A stretch of DNA of 32,168 nucleotides. It comes from Sphingobacteriaceae bacterium (lineage in GTDB: Bacteria > Bacteroidota > Bacteroidia > B-17B0 > Aurantibacillaceae). Positions 7,461 to 16,380 of this stretch are shown here, piece after piece. The notes under the pieces are model-generated. The model had not been told where the DNA came from and did not search any database. It worked only from the letters and a program-made list of their open reading frames with translations. Positions within the stretch are counted from its first letter, which is position 1, and each line of letters starts with the position of its first letter. The position numbers were made by a program, and so were the translations under genes. The stretch covers positions 1 through 32,168 of the forward strand of contig CANGGP010000038.1 of NCBI GenBank assembly GCA_947453445.1, given 5' to 3'.

Positions 7461-10397
7461 ATGACAAACATCGACTTTAAAACACTCACAATACTTGCTT
7501 TCATGAGTTTTCAAGGAAACTTTTCGGCAAGTGAAAACCCTAACACCTTACATCACATGAAGGGTTTTCAAGAAAACAAAGGCCAAATTACGGATCAAAA
7601 CCAAAAAGCCCGTCCCGATGTATTATTCAGTGGCAACGATGGACAAATGGTTTACCACATGCGAACAACAGGCATGTCGTACCAATTGAATAAAGCCATG
7701 AGCCGCAATGGCGAAAATTTAAAAAACAACGAATCCAAGCCGATCATTAAGGCTGGGGATAAAATGTCGGCCATGGATGTGACTTATAACATTTACCGTT
7801 TGGATGTGAATTGGCTGAATGCCTCTTTTACAACTATTGAAAAAGGCAGCAAACAAAATGCATTCGATAATTTTTATACCGAAGCCGCGCCAAGCGGAAT
7901 TATGGAAGTTTGCAGTTATGATGACATCACCTATAAAAATATTTATCCGGGTATTGATTTAAAGTGGTTTCAAAAAGAGGGGCACTTAAAGTATGACTTT
8001 ATCTTGAGCCCCGGTGCCGATTATCATCGCATTCAATTGTCGTACCAAGGGGCACAAAAATTAAGTATAAATACAAATGGTGAACTCATCATCAAAACGC
8101 CTTTTGGCGATTTAAAAGAGCAGGCGCCTTTGGTTTATCAAAATGGTAAATCATTGCCTGCTAAATGGCGCATTCAAAACAATGTGGTGTCGTTTCAAAT
8201 TGAAGGTGTAGATGATTCAAAGGCTTTGGTGATTGATCCTTTGGTGCGATCGTGGGGCACTTATTATGGTGGCAGCGGTTACGACTGGGTGGGTACAACA
8301 TATACCGACGCTAACGGAAACCTCTATGTTGCAGGTGGCAGTAGTTCGGGCAATTTACAGAGTATCGCCACTATCGGCGCTTTTCAAACCACTTATGCCG
8401 GCGGCGCTACTTATGGTGATGCCTATTTGGTAAAATTTAATGCAGCCGGTCAACGCCAATGGGGTACTTATTTTGGTGGTTCTGGAACCGATTTCGCTTA
8501 TTGCTGTTTGGTGGATGGGGCAGGTGATGTTTACATTGCAGGAGGCACCACCAGTACCAATTCGGCAGTAATGACCACAAGCGGTTGCCAACAAAACTTA
8601 TACAGCTCGGGCACAAACACAACGGGTGATGCTTATGTGGCAAAGTTTAATAATTCAGGTGCCAGACTTTGGTCTACCTACTACGGTGAAAACAATTGTG
8701 CCAGCGGTATTACCTGCGATGCGCAAAACAATGTGTATGTAACCGGTTGGACCGGGGCTATAACCGGCAGCAACGTGAATGTGGTTGCCAGTGTGGGTGC
8801 CCATCAAACTTCTTACGGTGGTGGCGCCTTAGATGGCTTCCTGGTAAAATTAAACAGCAATGGTCTGCGTCAGTGGGGCACATATTTTGGCGGAAGCGGT
8901 GACGAACAATCTTACAATTGCATCAGCGATGCTGCAGGAAATGTTTACATAGGCGGTGTAACTTCCTCTAGTTCAGCCATTGCCAGTGTTGGTGCATTTC
9001 AAACAAATTATGGCGGTAGTAATGGCGGTTTTAATTTTGGTGTAGGTGATGCCTATATCGCAAAATTTAATACTAACGGTATTCGTCAATGGGGCACTTA
9101 CTATGGTGGTTCAGGCGATGAATGCATTTACTACTGCGCCATGGATGCCACAGGAAATGTATATTTTTCAGGTTCAACAACCAGTAGCACAGGTAATGCC
9201 ATTGCCACAGCAGGTGGCCATCAGTCAACTTACGGTGGTGGCGCCGATGATGCCATGCTTGTAAAATTTGATGCAACGGGTCAAAGACTTTGGGGAACAT
9301 ATTATGGCGGAGCCGGATTAGAAGAATGGTGTTGCTGTTTTGTGGAGAAAGGAAATGGGAATGTTTACCTTTCAGGTATCAGCAGTTCGGGTGGCACAAA
9401 CATAGCTACTCCATGTGCCTATCAAAATAACATAGGTGGATCAAAGGATGCCTTCTTAGCGAAATTTAATTTACAAGGCAGCCGCTTGTGGGGCACCTAT
9501 TATGGAAGTACCGGTATAGAAGATTGGTCGGCACTAACGGTTGATGCTTTGGGTGCTGTTTACCTGGCCGGAGAAACCACCAGTCAGAATGCGGCGGTGA
9601 TGAGCAGCAGCGGCGCACACCAAACAACTTATGGCGGCGGCAGTTACGATGCCTTTGTGGCAAAATTCGATGGTTGCATTACTGTTACACCAAGCGGTTC
9701 ATTACAAGCTTGCCGTGGTCAAAATGCTTATTTAAGTTTACCGCAGTCATGTAACATCAAATGGTACAGCGACTCATTGGCCACCAATTTTTTATACCAA
9801 GGCGCTACCTTTACCACCAATCCCTTAAATAACGACACCATTTTTTGGGCAAGGGATGCCTCTTGCGGAGGAACTTCATTTTCTGGTAAGGTGAAAATCA
9901 CCACAGTTACTTCACCTACCATTAACATCACAACGGCTTCCACCTTGGTGTGTTACGGCGATTCATATACCTTAACTGCTTCAGGCGCCAACACTTATAC
10001 TTGGGCCAGTGTTACTTCCACTAACCAATCGGTTGTGATTACCGCCACCAATTCAATCACACATGGGGTGGATGGTTCATTGAGCAATGGCTGCAAAGCT
10101 TCAAAAACAATTTACATTCAAGTGAACCAATGTACTGGATTGAGAAATCAGGAACTTAATAATGCCAAGGCAATTATGGTTTATCCCAATCCAAACAATG
10201 GGTATTTTACTTTAAGTAGCACTTTAAGTACGCGTGTTATTCTAATAAATCAACTTGGTGAGTTAATGCAAACCTTTGATTTATCTGAAGGAAATCAATT
10301 TCAAGAACAGGTAAAACAATTGCCGGCCGGATTGTATTTTATTCATTCAAATAACGCCAATGGCAATTACAGTCAAAAAATGATAGTGATTGATTAA
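7461..10397 (+). CDS. SBBP-repeat beta-propeller T9SS surface protein 2
   Basis: 978 residues, 25 bases after copy 1. Signal peptide about 1-23 (cut near FSA/SEN), then FQENKGQ (36-42) and the N-terminal domain to about 258. Seven SBBP repeats run from R263 to about 737; blade starts read RSWGTYYGG, RQWGTYFGG, RLWSTYYGE, RQWGTYFGG, RQWGTYYGG, RLWGTYYGG and RLWGTYYGS. Two Cys-containing Ig-like modules and a T9SS tail starting at MVYPNPNNG follow. It lacks the two N-terminal-domain cysteines found in copies 1, 3 and 4 (WLNA and EAAPSG instead of WLxC and ExCxxG). Blade 1 (GYDWVGT) resembles copies 3 and 4, while the second Ig-like module (ATNS-x-x-HGVDG, NGCKASKTI) resembles copy 1, so the gene looks mosaic. 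Function unknown; likely surface-anchored or released. Confidence 0.9.
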   Translation: MTNIDFKTLTILAFMSFQGNFSASENPNTLHHMKGFQENKGQITDQNQKARPDVLFSGNDGQMVYHMRTTGMSYQLNKAMSRNGENLKNNESKPIIKAGDKMSAMDVTYNIYRLDVNWLNASFTTIEKGSKQNAFDNFYTEAAPSGIMEVCSYDDITYKNIYPGIDLKWFQKEGHLKYDFILSPGADYHRIQLSYQGAQKLSINTNGELIIKTPFGDLKEQAPLVYQNGKSLPAKWRIQNNVVSFQIEGVDDSKALVIDPLVRSWGTYYGGSGYDWVGTTYTDANGNLYVAGGSSSGNLQSIATIGAFQTTYAGGATYGDAYLVKFNAAGQRQWGTYFGGSGTDFAYCCLVDGAGDVYIAGGTTSTNSAVMTTSGCQQNLYSSGTNTTGDAYVAKFNNSGARLWSTYYGENNCASGITCDAQNNVYVTGWTGAITGSNVNVVASVGAHQTSYGGGALDGFLVKLNSNGLRQWGTYFGGSGDEQSYNCISDAAGNVYIGGVTSSSSAIASVGAFQTNYGGSNGGFNFGVGDAYIAKFNTNGIRQWGTYYGGSGDECIYYCAMDATGNVYFSGSTTSSTGNAIATAGGHQSTYGGGADDAMLVKFDATGQRLWGTYYGGAGLEEWCCCFVEKGNGNVYLSGISSSGGTNIATPCAYQNNIGGSKDAFLAKFNLQGSRLWGTYYGSTGIEDWSALTVDALGAVYLAGETTSQNAAVMSSSGAHQTTYGGGSYDAFVAKFDGCITVTPSGSLQACRGQNAYLSLPQSCNIKWYSDSLATNFLYQGATFTTNPLNNDTIFWARDASCGGTSFSGKVKITTVTSPTINITTASTLVCYGDSYTLTASGANTYTWASVTSTNQSVVITATNSITHGVDGSLSNGCKASKTIYIQVNQCTGLRNQELNNAKAIMVYPNPNNGYFTLSSTLSTRVILINQLGELMQTFDLSEGNQFQEQVKQLPAGLYFIHSNNANGNYSQKMIVID

Positions 10398-10435
10398 TTA
10401 TTGCGACATTTATATTATTCATTAAATCTGATCTT

Positions 10436-13360
10436 ATGAATATTAAGCAAAAAGCAGTTTTAGGTTTTTTCCTTTTGAGTGGATTAAGTAGGGCAGAAGT
10501 GCCGGAATCAAAAGTTATAAGGTTTCAAGAAAATAAAGGACAAATAAGCAATCAATTTTATCAAGCAAGGCCTGATGTTTTATTTTCAGGTAACGATGCT
10601 GCTTTGGTATTCCATTTATTGCAGGATGGTATTTCATATCAACTATACAAAACGGAGGCCGGCGCTAAAGCTTCAGCCAATGAAGAGAAAAAAAAATTGA
10701 AGCCTTTTCAAAGAAATGCTCTTTCATCCAAATCTCAAGTAAGCATTTATCGATTAGATCTTAAATGGTTGAATTGCAATACAAAAGCTAATGTGGTCAA
10801 AGGCGATGCTTTTAGTGATGTCGACAATTTTTACTTGGAGTCTTGTCCACTCGGTGCGCTGAATGTAAAGAGTTATCAAAGTGTGACCTATCAAAATCTT
10901 TACGAGGGCGTTGATTTAAAATGGTACTCAAACAATGGTCATTTAAAATATGATTACCTGGTGTCAGCAGGTGCCGATTACAAAAAAATTCAATTGGCGG
11001 TAAATGGGGCCGAGCGTTTAAGCATTAATGCCAAAGGACAATTGTGCATGCAAACACCATTTGGCGAATTAATTGAAGATGCACCCATTGTGATGCAAAA
11101 TGGAAGGGTATTAAAAGCTACTTGGGAAATTCATCAGAATGTTGCCGGTTTTAACATCAGCAATTTAGATCATTCTAAAGCATTTGTCATCGATCCCATG
11201 GTTCGCCTTTGGGCCACTTATTATGGAGGTAGCGGATTCGATTGGATTGGTACAGCTTATACCGATCACTTGGGTAATGTTTTCACCTGTGGCGGCAGTA
11301 CTTCTATTAATTTTAACATGATTGCCACGGTTGGGGCTTTTCAAGCCAGTTTTGGCGGTGGTTCAAATTATGGCGACAGCTATTTGGCGAAGTTTAATTC
11401 CGCTGGCGTTCGCCAATGGGGCACTTATTTTGGCGGCAACGGTTCTGATTTTGCTAACGCTTGTTTGGTTGACGCAAATGGAGATGTGTACATGACCGGT
11501 GGCACAACCAGCACCAATTCGGCGGTGATGACTACACCGGGATGTCAACAGCCGAATTATACAGGTGGGGCAATGAATGTGCAGGATGCTTTTTTAGCCA
11601 AGTTTAATACACAAGGCCAAAGACTTTGGTCGACGTATTTTGGTGAAGTAGGAACCGAAATAACTTATGCTATTACTGCTGATTTTCAGAATGATGTGTA
11701 CATAGTTGGTATGACCGGTTCAACCACAAATACCTATGTTGCCAGTTCGGCGGCACATCAAAGCACTAACGGTGGCGGTTATGATGCATTTTTGGCCAAG
11801 TACAATTCGGCAGGTACTAAACTATGGAGCACCTTTTATGGCGGAAGCGGAGATGAATATGGTGTAGGTTGTATCACCGATCCTTCAGGAAATGTTTATA
11901 TGGGCGGCATCACATCCTCTTCTACAAATATTGCCACAGCAGCTTCACATCAATCGCTTTATGCAGGTGGAATTGGCTCCTCGGTTTATGGCACCGGTGA
12001 TGCATTTTTGGCAAAATTTAATTCAGCCGGTGTTCGCCAATGGGGGACCTATTATGGCGGCAGCGGTGATGAGTATATTTATTATCTGGCTGCAGATCAA
12101 TCATCTAATATTTATTTTGCAGGTACCAGTTCTAGCAGCAGCGCAAATGTTATTAGCACCGCTTCGGTGCATCAAACAAATTTTGGCGGTGGCGCATGCG
12201 ATGGTATGATTGGCAAATTTAATTCAGCAGGCGTGAGGCAATGGTCTACTTATTACGGTGGTATAGGTGACGAAGATTTTACCTGTTGTTTTATGGATGT
12301 GAACAACAGTGCCTTGTTTGTTTCCGGCACAACTTCGTCGGTTGGCGGTACCGTTATCGCTTCAGCTTGCGCTTACCAAAGTAATTTTGGCGGCGGAAGC
12401 AAAGATTCGTATTTGGCAAAATTTAATTTAACGGGACAAAGGTTATGGGGCACTTATTATGGTGGCACAGGCATTGAAGATTGGACCGGTTTAACGGTGG
12501 ATGCCCTTGGCAATGTTTACCTTACAGCCGAAACCACCAGCAGTACAGGTAGCATCATCACCAGCAGCGGCGCCCACCAAACCTCTTACGGCGGCGGCAC
12601 ATACGATGGTTTATTGGTAAAATTTGATGCTTGTACACCCATCAATCTTGCTTCTATTAGCACAACAGCGGCTTGCAAAGGCCAATCAACAGTATTAAGT
12701 AGCGCCCAATCTTGTGCCCTTAAATGGTACAGCGATTCTACCTTAACCAATTTGTTATACAGTGGTGCAAATTTTACCACCAATGTATTGACACATGATA
12801 CCAGCTTTTATTTTGTCGACGTGGCTTGTGGCATCGCTTCTTCTGTTGCTGTAGCCCATGTAAGTTTGGTCAGCGGTCCCAGCATTTCGGTGCAGGCCAC
12901 TCCATCAATGGTTTGCAAAGGCGAAAGTTATACTTTAACACCTTCGGGCGCCAATAGTTTTACATGGACCAATTTAGCGCCCCACTACAGCGTGGTTGTT
13001 ACACCCTCAGCACTAACGGTTTACACAGTTACAGGCACCATGTTTAATGGGGGCTGTGCCGGCAGTTCAACAGTGACTCTAACTGTGAATGAGTGCTTGG
13101 GTATTGACAATAATTTTATTGAGAACAATTTAGAATTTAAAATATACCCAAATCCATCCAATGGAAGTGTTACTTTAAGTGGAAGCAAAAATACCTTCAT
13201 TTTATTTTATAATGAATTGGGGCAGGAAATGGCGCAATATGAAATATCTGAATTGAATCGCTTTGTAACTGAAATCAAGGGTTTAAGTTCAGGACTTTAT
13301 TCCGTTTATATTCGAACAGGAAGCAGCGTGATTGCAAAAAAATTAATCGTCATAAATTAG
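10436..13360 (+). CDS. SBBP-repeat beta-propeller T9SS surface protein 3
   Basis: 974 residues, 38 bases after copy 2. Short signal peptide (about 1-20, cut near SRA/EVP), FQENKGQ at 30-36, N-terminal domain with the cysteine pair WLNC and ESCPLGAL. Seven SBBP repeats from RLWATYYGG to RLWGTYYGGTGIEDW; blade 4 carries the extra loop GIGSSVYGTGDAF shared with copies 2 and 4. Two Ig-like modules follow; the second reads SMVCKGESYTL and ends NGGCAGSSTVTLTVNECLG, close to copy 4. T9SS sorting domain from IYPNPSNGSVTLSG to AKKLIVIN. Short stretches near the 3' end are identical at DNA level to copy 4 (26 and 31 bases). Role not known; members of this fold often bind surface ligands or partners, but no enzyme motif was seen. 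Confidence 0.9.
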   Translation: MNIKQKAVLGFFLLSGLSRAEVPESKVIRFQENKGQISNQFYQARPDVLFSGNDAALVFHLLQDGISYQLYKTEAGAKASANEEKKKLKPFQRNALSSKSQVSIYRLDLKWLNCNTKANVVKGDAFSDVDNFYLESCPLGALNVKSYQSVTYQNLYEGVDLKWYSNNGHLKYDYLVSAGADYKKIQLAVNGAERLSINAKGQLCMQTPFGELIEDAPIVMQNGRVLKATWEIHQNVAGFNISNLDHSKAFVIDPMVRLWATYYGGSGFDWIGTAYTDHLGNVFTCGGSTSINFNMIATVGAFQASFGGGSNYGDSYLAKFNSAGVRQWGTYFGGNGSDFANACLVDANGDVYMTGGTTSTNSAVMTTPGCQQPNYTGGAMNVQDAFLAKFNTQGQRLWSTYFGEVGTEITYAITADFQNDVYIVGMTGSTTNTYVASSAAHQSTNGGGYDAFLAKYNSAGTKLWSTFYGGSGDEYGVGCITDPSGNVYMGGITSSSTNIATAASHQSLYAGGIGSSVYGTGDAFLAKFNSAGVRQWGTYYGGSGDEYIYYLAADQSSNIYFAGTSSSSSANVISTASVHQTNFGGGACDGMIGKFNSAGVRQWSTYYGGIGDEDFTCCFMDVNNSALFVSGTTSSVGGTVIASACAYQSNFGGGSKDSYLAKFNLTGQRLWGTYYGGTGIEDWTGLTVDALGNVYLTAETTSSTGSIITSSGAHQTSYGGGTYDGLLVKFDACTPINLASISTTAACKGQSTVLSSAQSCALKWYSDSTLTNLLYSGANFTTNVLTHDTSFYFVDVACGIASSVAVAHVSLVSGPSISVQATPSMVCKGESYTLTPSGANSFTWTNLAPHYSVVVTPSALTVYTVTGTMFNGGCAGSSTVTLTVNECLGIDNNFIENNLEFKIYPNPSNGSVTLSGSKNTFILFYNELGQEMAQYEISELNRFVTEIKGLSSGLYSVYIRTGSSVIAKKLIVIN

Positions 13361-13381
13361 TTTAACTAAGCAAAATTTGAA

Positions 13382-16318
13382 ATGATCAATTTACAGAAAA
13401 ATATTCGCTTGATCCTTTTTCTCTTCTGCCTTCATATTAAAGGTGTGGCTTCATTAAATAGTCCATCGCCTTTAAACACACTGCGGTTTCAAGAGAACAA
13501 AGGACAAATCGCTGATCAAAATTTCAGAGCACGTCCGGATATATTATTCTCGGGCTGTGATGGCAATTTAGTTTTTCATTTAATGAAGGATGGTATACAA
13601 TACCAAATCACAAAAATTAAATCCCTCACAAAAGCGAATAAAATTTCGGGCGCTTCATTGTTGGCGGCCAGAAAATTTGAATTTCCAGATGAAGTGTTGA
13701 TGAATAGAATCGAACTTAAATGGTTGAATTGCAGTTCGAATGCGAATGTACTTAAGGGAACAGTTTGCCAAGGCTTTGATAATTATTATATGGAATCTTG
13801 TTCAAATGGCGCCTTGGAAGTAAAAAGTTTCAAATCCATCACATACCAAAACATTTACAAAGGCATAGATTTAATTTGGTATGAAAAAAACGGTCATCTA
13901 AAATATGACTACAATCTGGCACCCGGGGCCGATTATCACCAAATTGAAATTGAGGTGAAGGGAACCGAAACAATTCGTATAAATGAATTTGGTCAATTGA
14001 TATTAAAAACTGCAATAGGCGAAATTATCGAAGAAGCGCCGCTTATAGTGCAAGAAGGAAAAGTTTTAAAAGCATCATGGCATATTAATGGTAATGTACT
14101 TAGCTTCCAAATCAAAGATCTAAATCCTTTGAAAGCCTGTACAATCGATCCGCTTATTCGTTTATGGGGAACTTATTATGGTGGCAATGGATATGATTGG
14201 GTGGGAACAAGTTACACCGATAATAAAGGGAATTTATTTGCTTGTGGTGCGACTACTTCGAGTAATTTTAGTACAATGGCTACAGTAGGTGCTTATCAAA
14301 CTAGTTTTGGGGGAGGTGCTACTTGGGGCGATAATTATATTGTAAAATTTAATGCATCAGGGCAACGCTTATGGGGCACTTATTTTGGCGGTTCAGGCAC
14401 CGATTTTTCTAACTGTTGTGTGGTTGACGCAAATGGTGACGTTTACATAAGTGGAGGAACGAGTAGTTCAAATACAGCAGTGATGAGCACTCCCGGATGC
14501 CAACAAAGCATTTATGGTGGCGGTTCAGGTACACTTGGTGATGCCTTCTTGGCAAAATTCAATACCCAAGGTGCCCGATTATGGTCAACTTATATAGGAG
14601 GTACCGGTGATGAATGGACGTATGGTATTGCCAACGACTTTCAAAACAATATTTTCATTACAGGTCATACCGGTTCTCCCACATCTTCATCTATTGCTTC
14701 GGCTGCTTGTCATCAAGCTAATTTTGGGGGTGGCTTTGATTCTTTTTTAATGAAATTCAATCCACAAGGTTTAAGATTATGGGGCACATATTATGGGGGA
14801 ACAAACAATGACGAAGCCTGTGGATGCATCACCGACGCCCAAGGCAATGTTTATATTGGCGGTATTACATCATCTACCAACGCAATTGCAACACCGGCTT
14901 CTTATCAATTTAATTATAGCGGTGGTGTTGGAAATAGTGTGTACGGTATAGGTGATGCCTTTATGGTTAAATTTAATTCTGCCGGAGTTCGTCAATGGGG
15001 CACTTATTATGGTGGAAGCGGGGATGAATACATTTATTATTGTGCCGTGGATGCTGTTGGTGACATTTATTTTTCAGGCTCAACTTCAAGTTCCACTGGA
15101 ACCAATATTGTAACCGCAGGAAGTCATCAAACCACTTATGGAGGCGGACCAAGTGATGCTTTGATACTCAAGTTTAATAATTCAGGTCAGCGAATATGGG
15201 GCACCTATTATGGTGGTTTAGGCATTGAAGATTGGGTGTGTTGTGTGTGTGATAACAACGCCGGAAAACTATATATTTCCGGTATTACTAGCTCAGGTAC
15301 TAGTACCAATATAGCTAGCTCCTGCGCTTATCAAGGTATTTTTGGCGGCGGCACAAAGGATGCTTTTTTGGCAAAATTTACCCTACAAGGTTTGAGAGAG
15401 TATGGTACCTATTATGGTGGACTAGGAACTGAAGATTGGTCGGGTGTGGTGATTGATGGTTTGTCATCGGTGTATCTTACCGGTGAAACAACTGCAGCTT
15501 CCGCTTCGGTGATTTCAAGTGCAGGCGCCCATCAAACAATTTATGGTGGAGGAACTTATGATGGCTTTATTGCCAAGTTTGATGCTTGTTTTCCAATCAC
15601 TCCTTCAGCCACCACAAATACTGTTTATTGCAAATCTTGGCCCGCTGTTTTAAATGCTTCCCAAAATTGTGGATTAAATTGGTACAGTGATTCCACGCTT
15701 AATAATTTAATTTACAGTGGTGGCTCATTTACAAGTAACCCCTTGTTTCATGATACAGTGTTTTATCTTGTGGATGTCTCTTGCGGTATTCATTCAAACA
15801 AAGCAGTGGCACATGTGAGTCTGGTAGCAGGACCAACAATAAGCGTCAGCGCTACACCATCGATTATTTGTAAGGGTGAACACTCAGTTTTAATGCCAAA
15901 CGGTGCTATTTATTACAATTGGTCGAATGCTTCTGGTCAATACAGTATTAGTGTGAGTCCGAGCGTAAGCACGGTATTTTCTGTATCCGGCAGTATGTCG
16001 AATGGTGGTTGTGCAGGTAGATCAACAGTGACGGTAACAGTGAATGAGTGCTTGGGTATTGACAACAACACCTTATTTGATAATTTTGATTTTTTAATTT
16101 ACCCTAACCCATCCAATGGAAGTGTTACTTTAAGTGGAACCCAATCTTTTTCATGGCATATCATCAACGAATTGGGTGAAGAAATGGCTTCGCAGCGGTT
16201 GACTGATCAATTAAAAAGTGAAGTAACATTGAAATTACCTCCCGGTGTTTATCTCGCGATGGCTTACAATAACCGTACATGCATCGTAAAGAAATTGATA
16301 ATAAGCGGAAACAACTAA
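13382..16318 (+). CDS. SBBP-repeat beta-propeller T9SS surface protein 4
   Basis: 978 residues, 21 bases after copy 3; last gene of the array. Signal peptide about 1-23 (LILFLFCLHI core, cut near GVA/SLN), FQENKGQ at 36-42, N-terminal domain with the WLNC and ESCSNGAL cysteine pair. Seven SBBP repeats, RLWGTYYGGNGYDWVG through REYGTYYGGLGTEDW; blade 6 is unusually Cys-rich (DWVCCVCD). Two Ig-like modules with three Cys each, then T9SS tail from IYPNPSNGSVTLSG to VKKLIISGNN. Closest to copy 3 in the C-terminal third. Transcription is expected to stop at the hairpin 16346-16380. No catalytic signature was seen; the substrate or ligand is unknown. Confidence 0.9.
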   Translation: MINLQKNIRLILFLFCLHIKGVASLNSPSPLNTLRFQENKGQIADQNFRARPDILFSGCDGNLVFHLMKDGIQYQITKIKSLTKANKISGASLLAARKFEFPDEVLMNRIELKWLNCSSNANVLKGTVCQGFDNYYMESCSNGALEVKSFKSITYQNIYKGIDLIWYEKNGHLKYDYNLAPGADYHQIEIEVKGTETIRINEFGQLILKTAIGEIIEEAPLIVQEGKVLKASWHINGNVLSFQIKDLNPLKACTIDPLIRLWGTYYGGNGYDWVGTSYTDNKGNLFACGATTSSNFSTMATVGAYQTSFGGGATWGDNYIVKFNASGQRLWGTYFGGSGTDFSNCCVVDANGDVYISGGTSSSNTAVMSTPGCQQSIYGGGSGTLGDAFLAKFNTQGARLWSTYIGGTGDEWTYGIANDFQNNIFITGHTGSPTSSSIASAACHQANFGGGFDSFLMKFNPQGLRLWGTYYGGTNNDEACGCITDAQGNVYIGGITSSTNAIATPASYQFNYSGGVGNSVYGIGDAFMVKFNSAGVRQWGTYYGGSGDEYIYYCAVDAVGDIYFSGSTSSSTGTNIVTAGSHQTTYGGGPSDALILKFNNSGQRIWGTYYGGLGIEDWVCCVCDNNAGKLYISGITSSGTSTNIASSCAYQGIFGGGTKDAFLAKFTLQGLREYGTYYGGLGTEDWSGVVIDGLSSVYLTGETTAASASVISSAGAHQTIYGGGTYDGFIAKFDACFPITPSATTNTVYCKSWPAVLNASQNCGLNWYSDSTLNNLIYSGGSFTSNPLFHDTVFYLVDVSCGIHSNKAVAHVSLVAGPTISVSATPSIICKGEHSVLMPNGAIYYNWSNASGQYSISVSPSVSTVFSVSGSMSNGGCAGRSTVTVTVNECLGIDNNTLFDNFDFLIYPNPSNGSVTLSGTQSFSWHIINELGEEMASQRLTDQLKSEVTLKLPPGVYLAMAYNNRTCIVKKLIISGNN

Positions 16319-16345
16319 ACCAAACCTTTAGTTAAAGATTAATTC

Positions 16346-16380
16346 AAAAAAAAATCCCTCAAGCGAGGGATTCTTTTTTT
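16346..16380. terminator. bidirectional intrinsic terminator
   Basis: AATCCCTC (16353-16360) pairs with GAGGGATT (16365-16372) around an AAGC loop. A-rich sequence lies on the left and a seven-T run on the right, so it can stop both the plus-strand propeller operon and the minus-strand clpS-M48 operon, whose last stop codon overlaps its edge. Confidence 0.85.

Noticed and set aside
7500-7520. MSFQG in propeller protein 2 matching the start of MtaB
   Set aside because: Five residues only, in unrelated signal-peptide context; coincidence.
11892-12209. 105-codon alternative-frame ORF within propeller copy 3
   Set aside because: Shadow of the repeated coding sequence, rich in Gln, Ala and Met as expected from a shifted frame; no independent signals.
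5273-15600. Regularly spaced similar DNA segments, at first sight like a tandem-repeat array or CRISPR
   Set aside because: Spacing is about 200 bases, in frame, and encodes SBBP protein repeats; there are no short identical palindromic repeats with unique spacers.
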